DNA from: Sphingomonas aracearum
Lineage (GTDB): Bacteria; Pseudomonadota; Alphaproteobacteria; Sphingomonadales; Sphingomonadaceae
Assembly (NCBI RefSeq): GCF_003345355.1
Contig: NZ_QQNB01000001.1
Location: 62,001-126,000, forward strand
Length of the DNA stretch: 64,000 nt
Direction: 5' to 3'
The position numbers and the translations under genes were made by a program. Shown here one piece after another: positions 1 to 7,845 of this stretch (position 1 is its first letter; each line of letters opens with the position of its first letter). The notes beneath the pieces were generated by a model that saw nothing but the letters and a program-made list of their open reading frames with translations, was not told the origin of the DNA and did no database searches.

Positions 1-1
1 C

Positions 2-520
2 ACCAAGATGGGCAAGACGGTGAAAGGCGCCGTCTGGCTCCACGAGGATCAGTTGCCGCACTTCGATTACTGGCAGTTCTGGCGCAACACGGATGACCGG
101 GACGTCGGCCGCTTCCTGCGCCTGTTCACCGACCTGCCGCTCGACGAGATCGCCCGGCTGGAGGCGCTGCAAGGCGCCGAGATCAACCAGGCGAAGATCG
201 TCCTTGCCAATGAGGCAACTGCACTCTGCCGCGGGCGCGACGCAGCGGAGGCGGCGGCGGAAACCGCTCGCCGTACCTTCGAGGAGGGCGCCAGCGGCGA
301 TGCGCTGCCGACCGTTCCCGCCGGTCCGGAAGGGATCACCGTCGTCCAGGCTGCCACCGCGCTCGGCTTCGCCGCTTCCAACAAGGAGGCGCGGCGCAAG
401 ATCGAGGAAGGCGCCGTGCGCATCAACGACGAGCGCGTGACCACGCATGAGGCGATCCTGCAGCCCGGTGACAAGCTGTCGGTCGGCAAGAAGCAGCATG
501 GCATGGTGGTCGCCGGCTGA
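2..520 (+). CDS. tyrS: Tyrosyl-tRNA synthetase, C-terminal part (5' end outside window)
   Basis: TyrS charges tRNA-Tyr with tyrosine in the cytoplasm. Only the last ~172 codons are present; the frame is open to the left edge. The fragment begins with KMGKT, the alphaproteobacterial form of the class I KMSKS loop that stabilises the adenylate transition state. The helical anticodon-binding domain follows, and then an S4 RNA-binding domain over the last ~65 residues (pattern NKEARRKIEEGAVRIND). The order KMSKS-helical-S4 and the 'FWRNTDDRDVGRFL' stretch are typical of bacterial TyrRS. No oddity is visible in the part seen. The catalytic Rossmann fold with the HIGH motif lies outside the window. 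Confidence 0.95.
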   Translation, partial: TKMGKTVKGAVWLHEDQLPHFDYWQFWRNTDDRDVGRFLRLFTDLPLDEIARLEALQGAEINQAKIVLANEATALCRGRDAAEAAAETARRTFEEGASGDALPTVPAGPEGITVVQAATALGFAASNKEARRKIEEGAVRINDERVTTHEAILQPGDKLSVGKKQHGMVVAG

Positions 521-645
521 CGCAACCGGCGGTCATTTGTTGCCGCCCTGTGCCCAGCAGGTCAACGCGCCGTTAAGGACCTTCCTTCGACCCCGCTTCA
601 CACCCTGCCTGCTATGCGAAGGTCAGGCTCTCGGGGATAAGCATA

Positions 646-963
646 GTGCCCGCACCAGGCGCAGTTCATTCCGATTTGCGGTCCATTCCGCGCGACGAAG
701 TGCATTACCGTGCCCGTGCGTTCGGGCCGGACGCCCGTCCGCTGCACCTGCTGATCGTGAACATCTCCGCCATGGGCCTCATGGCGCGGTGCGACGCCGC
801 GTTCCAGGCGGGGGATCGACTGCGCGTCCAATTGCCCGTCGTCGGCACGGTGGCGGCCGAGATCCGCTGGTCGCTGGGCGGCCGGATCGGCTGTGAGCTG
901 GATACGCAGATCGGCCTTGCCGACTATTACGAACTCCTCGCCGCGCTCACGAAAGCCCGCTAG
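646..963 (+). CDS. PilZ-domain protein
   Basis: A 105-aa protein with a GTG start. The sequence shows R...R followed by a 'VNISAMGLMARC' segment, which matches the PilZ arrangement RxxxR ... (D/N)xSxxG that binds cyclic di-GMP. The downstream beta-strands (LRVQLPVVGTVAAEIRW) fit the PilZ barrel. PilZ proteins act as c-di-GMP effectors on motility, polysaccharide or other outputs; the target here cannot be read from the sequence. There is no membrane segment. The TAG stop shares the tetranucleotide CTAG with the stop of the convergent transporter gene. The start is weakly supported: a GGGGA lies about 9 nt upstream. Confidence 0.75.
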   Translation: MPAPGAVHSDLRSIPRDEVHYRARAFGPDARPLHLLIVNISAMGLMARCDAAFQAGDRLRVQLPVVGTVAAEIRWSLGGRIGCELDTQIGLADYYELLAALTKAR

Positions 964-1394
964 CGCCGCACCAGCAGGACGCCGACGAAGACCAGCGCGA
1001 CGCCGGCCAGCTTGGTTGTGCTGATCGGCACTTGCCGGAGCCCCAGCAAGCCGAAATGATCGAGCACGAGCGCGGCAACGAGCTGGCTGCCGATCGCCAT
1101 GGTCAGCGTGGTCGCCAGCCCCAGCCGGGGAGCCGCAAAGGCCATCACCGCCACGAACCCCGCGCCATAGAAGCCACCCAGCCACGCCCAGGCCGGCGCG
1201 CCCTTGACCGCTGCGGGACCGGTCCGATCGAGCGCCGCCCACAGCGCCAGCAAGGTCAGCGTTCCGACGATAAAGGAGATCAGGGCCGCCAGCAGCACCG
1301 ACCCCGAGGTTCGCGCCAGGGCTGCGTTGGTCGGCGGCTGTACGGCAAGCCCGATACCGGCAAGGAGAACGGCGAGGATCGGCAGAAACTGCAT
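960..1394 (-). CDS. Small DMT-superfamily transporter (YdcZ/DUF606-like)
   Basis: A 144-aa, very hydrophobic protein with four to five predicted membrane helices covering almost its whole length. The N-terminus (GIGLAVQPPTNAALARTSGS) and the C-terminal 'LGLRQVPISTTKLAGVALVFVGVLLVRR' resemble the DUF606/YdcZ half-size drug/metabolite transporters. The substrate cannot be inferred. It lies 18 nt downstream of recG in the same direction, so it may be cotranscribed with recG. It converges with the PilZ gene and the two stop codons overlap. Confidence 0.75.
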   Translation of the reverse strand: MQFLPILAVLLAGIGLAVQPPTNAALARTSGSVLLAALISFIVGTLTLLALWAALDRTGPAAVKGAPAWAWLGGFYGAGFVAVMAFAAPRLGLATTLTMAIGSQLVAALVLDHFGLLGLRQVPISTTKLAGVALVFVGVLLVRR

Positions 1395-1412
1395 GACGAA
1401 GCGCCTATCCGC

Positions 1413-3473
1413 TCACCCCGAGCGCAGCAACTGCACTCCGGCGTCGCGTTCGAAAAGGTAGAGCGCCACCCGCGCCGCCTGCCCCCGCCCGCCGCTGAGC
1501 CCGCCATCGCGATCCACCAGCAGGCGCGCGTCGTCGGTCGCCACGGGCAGCAGCGTGTTCAGCATTTCGGGCGTTGCCAGCCGGAACTTCTCCTCGCCCG
1601 ATTGCCGGGTGCCCAGAAGCTCGCCTGCTCCCCGCAGGCGCAGATCTTCCTCCGCGATGCGGAAACCGTCGTTCGTTTCCCGCATCAGCGCCAGCCGTGC
1701 GCGGGCAGTCTCGCTCAGGGAGCCGCCGCGTACCAGCAGGCATACCGATCGCCCGCCGCCGCGCCCCACGCGCCCGCGCAGCTGATGGAGCTGCGCCAGG
1801 CCGAAGCGGTCGGCATGCTCGATCACGATCAACCGCGCATTCGGCACGTCTACCCCGACCTCGATCACCGTCGTGGCAACCAGCACCGAAACGCGCCCCG
1901 CAGCGAAATCCGCCATCACCGCGTCCTTCTCCGGCCCTTTCATTCGGCCGTGAACGAGGCCCACGCGATCGCCGAAGCGGGTGCGCAGGGCCTCGGCCCG
2001 GGCCTCGGCGGCGGCCATGTCGCTGTTCTCGCTTTCCTCCACCAGCGGACACACCCAATAGGCCTGCCCTCCGTCGGACAGGTGCCGCGCGAGGCCGTCG
2101 ACGATCTCGTCCAGGCGCTCCTCCGCGATCACCCGCGTTTCGATCGGCTCGCGACCGGGCGGCATCTCGTCCAGCCGGCTCACGTCCATCTCGCCGTAAT
2201 TGGCGAGCGTCAGCGTACGCGGGATCGGCGTCGCGGTCATCACCAGGAGGTGGGGCGGCCGCTGGCCCTTGGCCTGCAACAGCATGCGCTGCGCCACGCC
2301 GAAGCGGTGCTGCTCGTCGACCACGACAAGCCCGAGGTCGCGATAGGTGACCCCTTCCTGGAAGATCGCGTGCGTGCCGATCAGGATCTGGATGGAGCCG
2401 TCCGCCACCCCCATCAAGGTCGCCTCCCGCGCGCGGCCCTTGTCTCGCCCGGTCAGGATCGCAACCTCGACGGGCAGGCCGGCAAACTGGCGGCGCAGTG
2501 TTTCATAGTGCTGGCGCGCAAGGATCTCCGTGGGCGCCAGCAGCGCGCCCTGCGCGCCCGCCTCCACCGCCGCCAGCAAGGCCATGGCCGCCACCAGCGT
2601 CTTCCCGGAACCGACATCGCCCTGGAGGAGCCGCAGCATCGGCGCCTCCTGCGCCATGTCGCCCTCGATCTCGCGAATGGTGCGCGCCTGCGCGCCGGTC
2701 GGCGTGTACGGCAGGTCGAGCATGTCGCGCAGCCGACCGTCGCCCGCCAGCGAGCGGCCCCGCCGCTTGCGACTGTCCTGGCGGACCAGCATCAACGCCA
2801 ACTGGTTCGCGAACACTTCGTCATAGGCCAGCCGCTCGCGCGCCTTCGCATCGGAAGGATCGGCATGCACTCGCGCGAGAGCCTCGCGCCAGCCCGGCCA
2901 ACCCCGCTGCTCCAGCAGGCCCGGCTCGATCCATTCCGCGAGCGCGGGCGCCCGCTCGATCGCCTGTGCCGCAAGGGCGCCCAGCCGCTTGGACGTCATG
3001 CCCTCGGACAGCGGGTAGATCGCCTCGCGCCCGCCCACAGCGTCAGCTTCCTCCACCGGCAGGGCATAATCGGGGTGTACGATCTGCAAGGCATCCCCGT
3101 AGCGGTCCAGTCGGCCGGACACGCGCCTGGGCTCGCCCACCGGCAGCAGCTTTCTTGCCCAGCCCGGATGCCCGCCGAAATAGACCAGGCTTACCGTGTT
3201 GCCGTGCGTGTCCTCGGCCAGCACCCGGGTCGGCCCGCGGCCATTGCCCGAGCGATGCTCCCGCGCCGTCAGCGTGATAGCGATCGTGCGGCCCACGTCT
3301 GCGGCATCCAGTTCCTCGCGCGGCAGCCGATCGATCCAGCCGGTGGGCAGATGGAACGCCACATCGGCGACGCGCCGCAGCCCCAGCCTTTCCAGCGGCT
3401 TGGCCAGCCCCGGACCGACGCCCTTCAGTGCGGTGACTTCCGCGAACAATGGATTGAGGATTTCGGGGCGCAT
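1413..3473 (-). CDS. recG: ATP-dependent DNA helicase RecG
   Basis: 686 aa, the normal RecG length. RecG remodels stalled replication forks and branched recombination intermediates, converting forks to Holliday junctions. The order is an N-terminal wedge/OB region (about residues 1-230), helicase motif I GDVGSGKT, motif II DEQH, motif III TATPIPRT, then the C-terminal helicase lobe with 'IEVGVDVPNA' and 'QLRGRVGR', and the RecG-specific C-terminus. It is divergent from sdhE, with 79 nt between the two starts. This recG-sdhE-mfd neighbourhood is common in alphaproteobacteria. Confidence 0.97.
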   Translation of the reverse strand: MRPEILNPLFAEVTALKGVGPGLAKPLERLGLRRVADVAFHLPTGWIDRLPREELDAADVGRTIAITLTAREHRSGNGRGPTRVLAEDTHGNTVSLVYFGGHPGWARKLLPVGEPRRVSGRLDRYGDALQIVHPDYALPVEEADAVGGREAIYPLSEGMTSKRLGALAAQAIERAPALAEWIEPGLLEQRGWPGWREALARVHADPSDAKARERLAYDEVFANQLALMLVRQDSRKRRGRSLAGDGRLRDMLDLPYTPTGAQARTIREIEGDMAQEAPMLRLLQGDVGSGKTLVAAMALLAAVEAGAQGALLAPTEILARQHYETLRRQFAGLPVEVAILTGRDKGRAREATLMGVADGSIQILIGTHAIFQEGVTYRDLGLVVVDEQHRFGVAQRMLLQAKGQRPPHLLVMTATPIPRTLTLANYGEMDVSRLDEMPPGREPIETRVIAEERLDEIVDGLARHLSDGGQAYWVCPLVEESENSDMAAAEARAEALRTRFGDRVGLVHGRMKGPEKDAVMADFAAGRVSVLVATTVIEVGVDVPNARLIVIEHADRFGLAQLHQLRGRVGRGGGRSVCLLVRGGSLSETARARLALMRETNDGFRIAEEDLRLRGAGELLGTRQSGEEKFRLATPEMLNTLLPVATDDARLLVDRDGGLSGGRGQAARVALYLFERDAGVQLLRSG

Positions 3474-3552
3474 GACTATCTCGATCGCTCATCTAGTCCG
3501 AGCTCGCTGCGTCTCCAAGCGCCGCGAGCTCATCGCGCTTTGGAGCCGCCGC

Positions 3553-3819
3553 ATGGATCGCGATCACCGCCTCAGGCGCCTGCGCTTTCGCGCCTGGCAT
3601 CGCGGCACCAAGGAGGCCGATCTGTTGATCGGCGGTTTTTTCGACGCGCGTTCCGCCGGTTGGAGCGACGAGGAGATCACCTTGTTCGAGCAGCTGCTGG
3701 AGGAGCAGGACGTCGATATCATGGCCTGGGCCATGCAGGTCGAACCCGCGCCGCCCCAATATAGAGGCACGCTGATGCAGGCGCTGCGCGAACTCGATTA
3801 CGTGCCGATCGCCCGCTGA
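3553..3819 (+). CDS. sdhE: FAD assembly factor SdhE (succinate dehydrogenase assembly factor 2)
   Basis: 88 aa. SdhE helps attach FAD covalently to the flavoprotein subunit of succinate dehydrogenase and fumarate reductase. The start at MDRDHRLRRLRFRAWHRGTK gives the compact family length and places the signature RGTKEADLLIGGFF (the RGxxE motif, here RGTKE) near residue 16. The C-terminal 'EQDVDIMAWAMQ' is also typical. An in-frame ATG at 3475 would add 26 residues overlapping the recG promoter side, so I prefer the shorter form. It lies between recG and mfd. Confidence 0.9.
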   Translation: MDRDHRLRRLRFRAWHRGTKEADLLIGGFFDARSAGWSDEEITLFEQLLEEQDVDIMAWAMQVEPAPPQYRGTLMQALRELDYVPIAR

Positions 3820-3841
3820 CGCGGGTGCAACAATCTCGTCA

Positions 3842-3926
3842 CCCCGGCTTTGTGCCGGGGGCCACCGTGGCGCGCATCCGGAAGATGAGGCGCGCGGCGG
3901 AGTGGATGCCGGAACAAGCCCGGCAT
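3842..3926. repeat. REP/BIME-like pair of intergenic palindromes
   Basis: Two hairpins lie between sdhE and mfd: CCCCGGC-tttgt-GCCGGGG at 3842-3860 and ATGCCGG-N7-CCGGCAT at 3906-3926. A further GCGCGC pair lies between them. This design, two opposed GC-rich palindromes in a short intergenic gap, is characteristic of dispersed repetitive extragenic palindromes in sphingomonads and other alphaproteobacteria. It may also act as a terminator for sdhE. No second copy was noticed in this window, so membership of a repeat family is an inference. Confidence 0.55.
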
Positions 3927-3942
3927 GATGGCAGGAGTAACG

Positions 3943-6900
3943 ATGCCCGACCTGAAGACCATCCTTTCCGCCGCGGCGCCCCTGACGCTTTCCGGCGTGC
4001 CGAGCGGTTTCCAACCCTGGCTGCTGGCCGATCTCGCCCGCGCTGCGCCGACCCGCGCCGTGTTCGTCGCCGCCGACGAAGCCGCGATGCGCGCGATCGC
4101 CGCCACCGCCCCGGCCTTCGCACCCGAGCTGGAAGTGCTCACCTTTCCGGCATGGGACTGCCTGCCCTATGACCGCGCTTCTCCCACGCTGCGCGTCATG
4201 GCCGAACGAATGGCCACGCTTCATGCGCTGCAACGCAAGCCGAACGGGCCGCAGCTGCTCCTCACCACAGTCAACGCTGTTGCCCAGCGCACGCTGACCC
4301 CGTTCCGCATTCGCCAGCTCGTCGCCCGCCTTGCGCCCGGTGAACGGATCGGGCGCGACCGGCTGGCGGAGCTTCTTTCGGCCAACGGCTATGTGCGGAC
4401 CGAGACGGTGCATGATGCGGGCGAGTTCGCCGTGCGCGGCGGCCTGGTCGACCTGTTCCCGAGCGGCGAGGAGCAGGCGCTGCGTCTCGACTTCTTCGGC
4501 GACGAGATCGAGTCGGTCCGCTCCTTCGATCCCGCGGACCAGCGCACCACCGGCAAGCTGGACGGCTTCACGCTCCTGCCCGCCTCCGAGGCGCTGCTTG
4601 ACGAGGAGTCGATCAAGCGCTTCCGCAGCCGGTACCGCGAGAAGTTCGGCGCCACCGCAACCGGCGATCCGCTCTACCAGGCGGTGTCCGACGGTCGGCG
4701 CCTGGCCGGGATGGAGCATTGGCTTCCGCTGTTCGAGGAGAAGCTCGCTACCCTGTTCGAGCATCTGGGGGATGGCGCCGTGGTCGTCCGCGAAGCGGGC
4801 GTCGCCGGCTCGGCCGAGAGGCGGCTGGAGGCCATTGCCGACTATTACGAAAACCGGATGCGGGCGCAGACCGGCCAGCCGGGAAGCTACCGCCCGCTCG
4901 GCACCACCGCGCTCTACCTTGGCGAAAAGGAGTTGAACCAGGCGTTCGATGCGGCGCCGGCGCACCGTACCTCGCCGTTTCACGAACCGGAATCCGCCAG
5001 CGTGCTGGACTTCGCCGTCGACGGTCCGCGTGACTTCGCGCCCGAGCGCACGGCGGGCACCAACATCTACGAGGCCGTGGTCGATCACCTCGCCGCTCTC
5101 GGGCGCCAGAAGCGCAAGCGTGTCCTTGCCAGCTACTCGGTGGGTGCGCGCGATCGCCTGGCGGGGCTGCTTGCCGATCACGACCTGGCCGGCGCACGCA
5201 AGGTAGACAGCTGGCACGAGGCGCTGGGCGTCGGCGAGACGCAGGTTGCGCTGCTCGTCCTGCCGCTCGATCATGGCTTCACCACGCCGGACGTGGCGCT
5301 GCTCACCGAGCAGGACATGCTGGGCGACCGGCTCGTCCGCCGGGCCAAGCGCAAGAAGTCCGCGGACGCCTTCCTCGCGGAGATCGCCAGTCTCACGCCG
5401 GGCGATCTCGTCGTCCATGTCGATCATGGCATCGGCCGGTACGAAGGGCTGACACAAATTCCGGTCAGCAAGGCCCCGCACGATTGCGTCGCGGTGAGCT
5501 ATGCCGGCGGCGACAAGCTGTTCGTGCCGGTGGAAAACCTCGAGGTTCTCAGCCGCTACGGCTCCGACAGCGATGCGGTGGCCAGCCTCGACAGGCTGGG
5601 TGGCGAGGCATGGCAGCGCCGCAAGTCGAAGATGAAGGAGCGCATCCGCGAGATCGCGGGTGAGCTGATCAAGACGGCCGCTGCCCGCGCGCTTCGGCCG
5701 GCCGAAGTGGTGGAGCCCGACGAGGGCGCCTATGCGAGCTTCGTCGATCGCTTCCCGTATGAGGAAACGGACGATCAGGATCGCGCCATCGGCGACGTGC
5801 TGGAGGATCTGTCCGCCGGCAAGCCGATGGACCGGCTGGTCGTCGGCGACGTGGGCTTCGGCAAGACCGAGGTGGCGCTGCGCGGCGCGTTTGCCGCGGC
5901 GATTTCCGGACATCAGGTCGCTGTGGTCTGCCCGACGACCCTGCTCGCGCGCCAGCATTACAACAACTTCGCCCAGCGGTTCGAAGGCTTCCCGCTCAAG
6001 GTGGGCCGCCTTTCGCGCCTCGTCGGCACGGCGGAGGCCAAGGCGACCAAGGACGGGCTTGCCGAAGGCACGGTGGACGTGGTCGTGGGTACGCATGCGA
6101 TCCTCGCCAAGGGCGTCGAGTTCAAGCGGCTCGGCCTTGTCGTCGTGGACGAGGAACAGCGCTTCGGCGTCACCCACAAGGAACGGCTCAAGGCGCTCAA
6201 GACGGACGTCCACCAGCTCACCCTGACTGCCACTCCCATCCCGCGCACGCTGCAGATGGCCATGTCGGGCTTGCGCGAGCTCTCCGTGATCCAGACGCCG
6301 CCGGTCGATCGCCTGGCGGTGCGCACGTACGTCATGCCCTGGGACCCGGTGGTGCTGCGCGAGGCCTTGCTGCGCGAACATTATCGCGGCGGTCAGAGCT
6401 TCTTCGTCGTGCCCCGCATCAACGACCTGCCCGACGTGGAGCAGTTCCTGCGCGAGCATGTGCCGGAGGTCCGCTACGTCGTCGCGCACGGCCAGATGGC
6501 GGCGGGCGAGGTGGAGGAGCGCATGTCCGCCTTCTACGACAAGAAGTTCGAGGTGCTCGTCTCCACCACCATCGTGGAGTCCGGCCTCGACATCCCCAGC
6601 GCCAACACGATGGTCGTGCACCGCGCCGACCGCTTCGGCCTTGCCCAGCTCTACCAGCTGCGCGGCCGCGTCGGGCGCTCCAAGACGCGCGCTTACTGCT
6701 ATCTCACCACGCCGGAAGGCCGTATCCTCACCGAGACGGCCGAAAAGCGGCTGAAGGTCCTGTCGGATCTCGACAGCCTGGGGGCAGGCTTCCAGCTCGC
6801 CAGCCACGATCTAGATCAGCGCGGAGCCGGCAACCTGCTGGGCGACGAGCAATCGGGGCATATCAAGGAAGTCGGCTACGAACTCTACCAGTCGATGCTG

Positions 6901-7404
6901 GAGGAGGCGATCCTCGACGCCAAGGCCGGCGGCATGCGGCAGGAGCGTCCGCGTGACTTCTCGCCGCAGATCACGGTGGACGCCCCGATCCTCATCCCCG
7001 AGGACTATGTCCCCGATCTCGACCTGCGCATGGGCCTGTACCGCCGCTTGAACGAACTGGAGGATCGTGCCGCCGTGGACGGGTTCGCTGCCGAACTGAT
7101 CGACCGCTTCGGCCCGCTACCGGCGCCAACCGACAATCTGGTGAAGCTGATCGAGGCGAAGCTGAACGCCCGCAAGGCCTGCATCGCCAAGCTCGACGTC
7201 GGGCCGCGCGGCGCCGTGGTCAGTTTCCACGAGGACACGCCGCCCAACATCCCCGGCCTGATCGCCTATGTCGATCGGCTGGGCGGGGTGGCGAAGCTTC
7301 GTCCCGACAACAAGCTGGTGGTCAATCGCAACTGGGGCGATCCCCAGGCGCGGCTCAACGGCGCTCTGCAACTATCGAAGGGGCTGGCAAAGGCGGCGGG
7401 CTGA
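3943..7404 (+). CDS. mfd: Transcription-repair coupling factor Mfd
   Basis: 1153 aa from the ATG at 3943, which has AGGAG 5 nt upstream; an in-frame ATG at 3925 lies inside the repeat and is less likely. Mfd removes RNA polymerase stalled at lesions and recruits UvrA. Visible parts, in order, are the UvrB-like N-terminal module, the RNA-polymerase-interacting domain (GDLVVHVDHGIGRYEGL), a RecG-like translocase with GDVGFGKT (Walker A), DEEQRFG (motif II) and TATPIPRT, then 'VESGLDIPSANTM', 'QLRGRVGRS' and the C-terminal TRCF domain. The length and all helicase motifs are intact. Confidence 0.97.
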   Translation: MPDLKTILSAAAPLTLSGVPSGFQPWLLADLARAAPTRAVFVAADEAAMRAIAATAPAFAPELEVLTFPAWDCLPYDRASPTLRVMAERMATLHALQRKPNGPQLLLTTVNAVAQRTLTPFRIRQLVARLAPGERIGRDRLAELLSANGYVRTETVHDAGEFAVRGGLVDLFPSGEEQALRLDFFGDEIESVRSFDPADQRTTGKLDGFTLLPASEALLDEESIKRFRSRYREKFGATATGDPLYQAVSDGRRLAGMEHWLPLFEEKLATLFEHLGDGAVVVREAGVAGSAERRLEAIADYYENRMRAQTGQPGSYRPLGTTALYLGEKELNQAFDAAPAHRTSPFHEPESASVLDFAVDGPRDFAPERTAGTNIYEAVVDHLAALGRQKRKRVLASYSVGARDRLAGLLADHDLAGARKVDSWHEALGVGETQVALLVLPLDHGFTTPDVALLTEQDMLGDRLVRRAKRKKSADAFLAEIASLTPGDLVVHVDHGIGRYEGLTQIPVSKAPHDCVAVSYAGGDKLFVPVENLEVLSRYGSDSDAVASLDRLGGEAWQRRKSKMKERIREIAGELIKTAAARALRPAEVVEPDEGAYASFVDRFPYEETDDQDRAIGDVLEDLSAGKPMDRLVVGDVGFGKTEVALRGAFAAAISGHQVAVVCPTTLLARQHYNNFAQRFEGFPLKVGRLSRLVGTAEAKATKDGLAEGTVDVVVGTHAILAKGVEFKRLGLVVVDEEQRFGVTHKERLKALKTDVHQLTLTATPIPRTLQMAMSGLRELSVIQTPPVDRLAVRTYVMPWDPVVLREALLREHYRGGQSFFVVPRINDLPDVEQFLREHVPEVRYVVAHGQMAAGEVEERMSAFYDKKFEVLVSTTIVESGLDIPSANTMVVHRADRFGLAQLYQLRGRVGRSKTRAYCYLTTPEGRILTETAEKRLKVLSDLDSLGAGFQLASHDLDQRGAGNLLGDEQSGHIKEVGYELYQSMLEEAILDAKAGGMRQERPRDFSPQITVDAPILIPEDYVPDLDLRMGLYRRLNELEDRAAVDGFAAELIDRFGPLPAPTDNLVKLIEAKLNARKACIAKLDVGPRGAVVSFHEDTPPNIPGLIAYVDRLGGVAKLRPDNKLVVNRNWGDPQARLNGALQLSKGLAKAAG

Positions 7405-7414
7405 ACGACGACCG

Positions 7415-7442
7415 CGCGGACCGTCAGGAACTGTGGTCCGCG
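7415..7442. terminator. Hairpin between convergent mfd and DUF4440 genes
   Basis: CGCGGACC-N12-GGTCCGCG, with perfect 8-bp arms, begins 11 nt after the mfd stop and overlaps the last codons of the convergent gene. There is no clear T-run, so it would be a weak or Rho-assisted terminator for mfd. Confidence 0.4.
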
Positions 7443-7843
7443 ACGATCCGCCAGCCCGCTTTCTCGCGCGAGAACACCACGCTGGTGATCCCGGTGGCGG
7501 TCTTCGCGTCGGGGTAGCGCAGCGTGTAGCGTGAAATCAGCAGCGCCTTGTCCCTGCCCAGCGGCCGGAATTCCAGCGTGGCAAAGGACAGCGCGCCGCG
7601 CTTCGCCGGGTCATCGAAGGAGTAGGCCTTCAGGTACATCCCCCGCATCGCCGCCTTGCCGCGGATGACCCCGGTCGAGGTCACGAAGCTGGTGGCCGGA
7701 TCCTCCGAATAGATGCGAAGGAAACCGTCAAGGTCTCCCTTGGACCATGCCGCCGCCGTGGCCTGCATCGCCAGTTCGATCGTCTGCCGGTCACTCGCCA
7801 CCGGTGCCGCCGCTACCGCGACCGCCGCCCAGAATGCCATCAT
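7424..7843 (-). CDS. Secreted DUF4440/SnoaL-like (NTF2-fold) protein
   Basis: 139 aa from the ATG at 7843, which has GGAG 7 nt upstream. Another in-frame ATG at 7849 overlaps the stop of the EAL gene as ATGA, so either start is translationally coupled to that gene. The N-terminus MMAFWAAVAVAAAPVAS looks like a signal peptide. The rest (AWSKGDLDGFLRIYSEDPATSFVTS ... ALLISRYTLR ... IVADHSS, quoted in parts) is the cone-shaped NTF2-like fold of DUF4440/SgcJ proteins. Such proteins have varied or unknown small-ligand roles. The coupling to a c-di-GMP phosphodiesterase gene is positional only. Confidence 0.75.
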   Translation of the reverse strand: MMAFWAAVAVAAAPVASDRQTIELAMQATAAAWSKGDLDGFLRIYSEDPATSFVTSTGVIRGKAAMRGMYLKAYSFDDPAKRGALSFATLEFRPLGRDKALLISRYTLRYPDAKTATGITSVVFSREKAGWRIVADHSS

Positions 7844-7845
7844 CG

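Noticed and set aside
1032..3764. 910-aa open frame opposite recG
   Set aside because: It is antisense to recG, rich in Arg/His/Gln and without any family resemblance: a GC-rich shadow frame. The same holds for the large frames opposite mfd (3493-6807), secA (25979-28669), divL (38725-41391), ahcY and the S9 peptidase.
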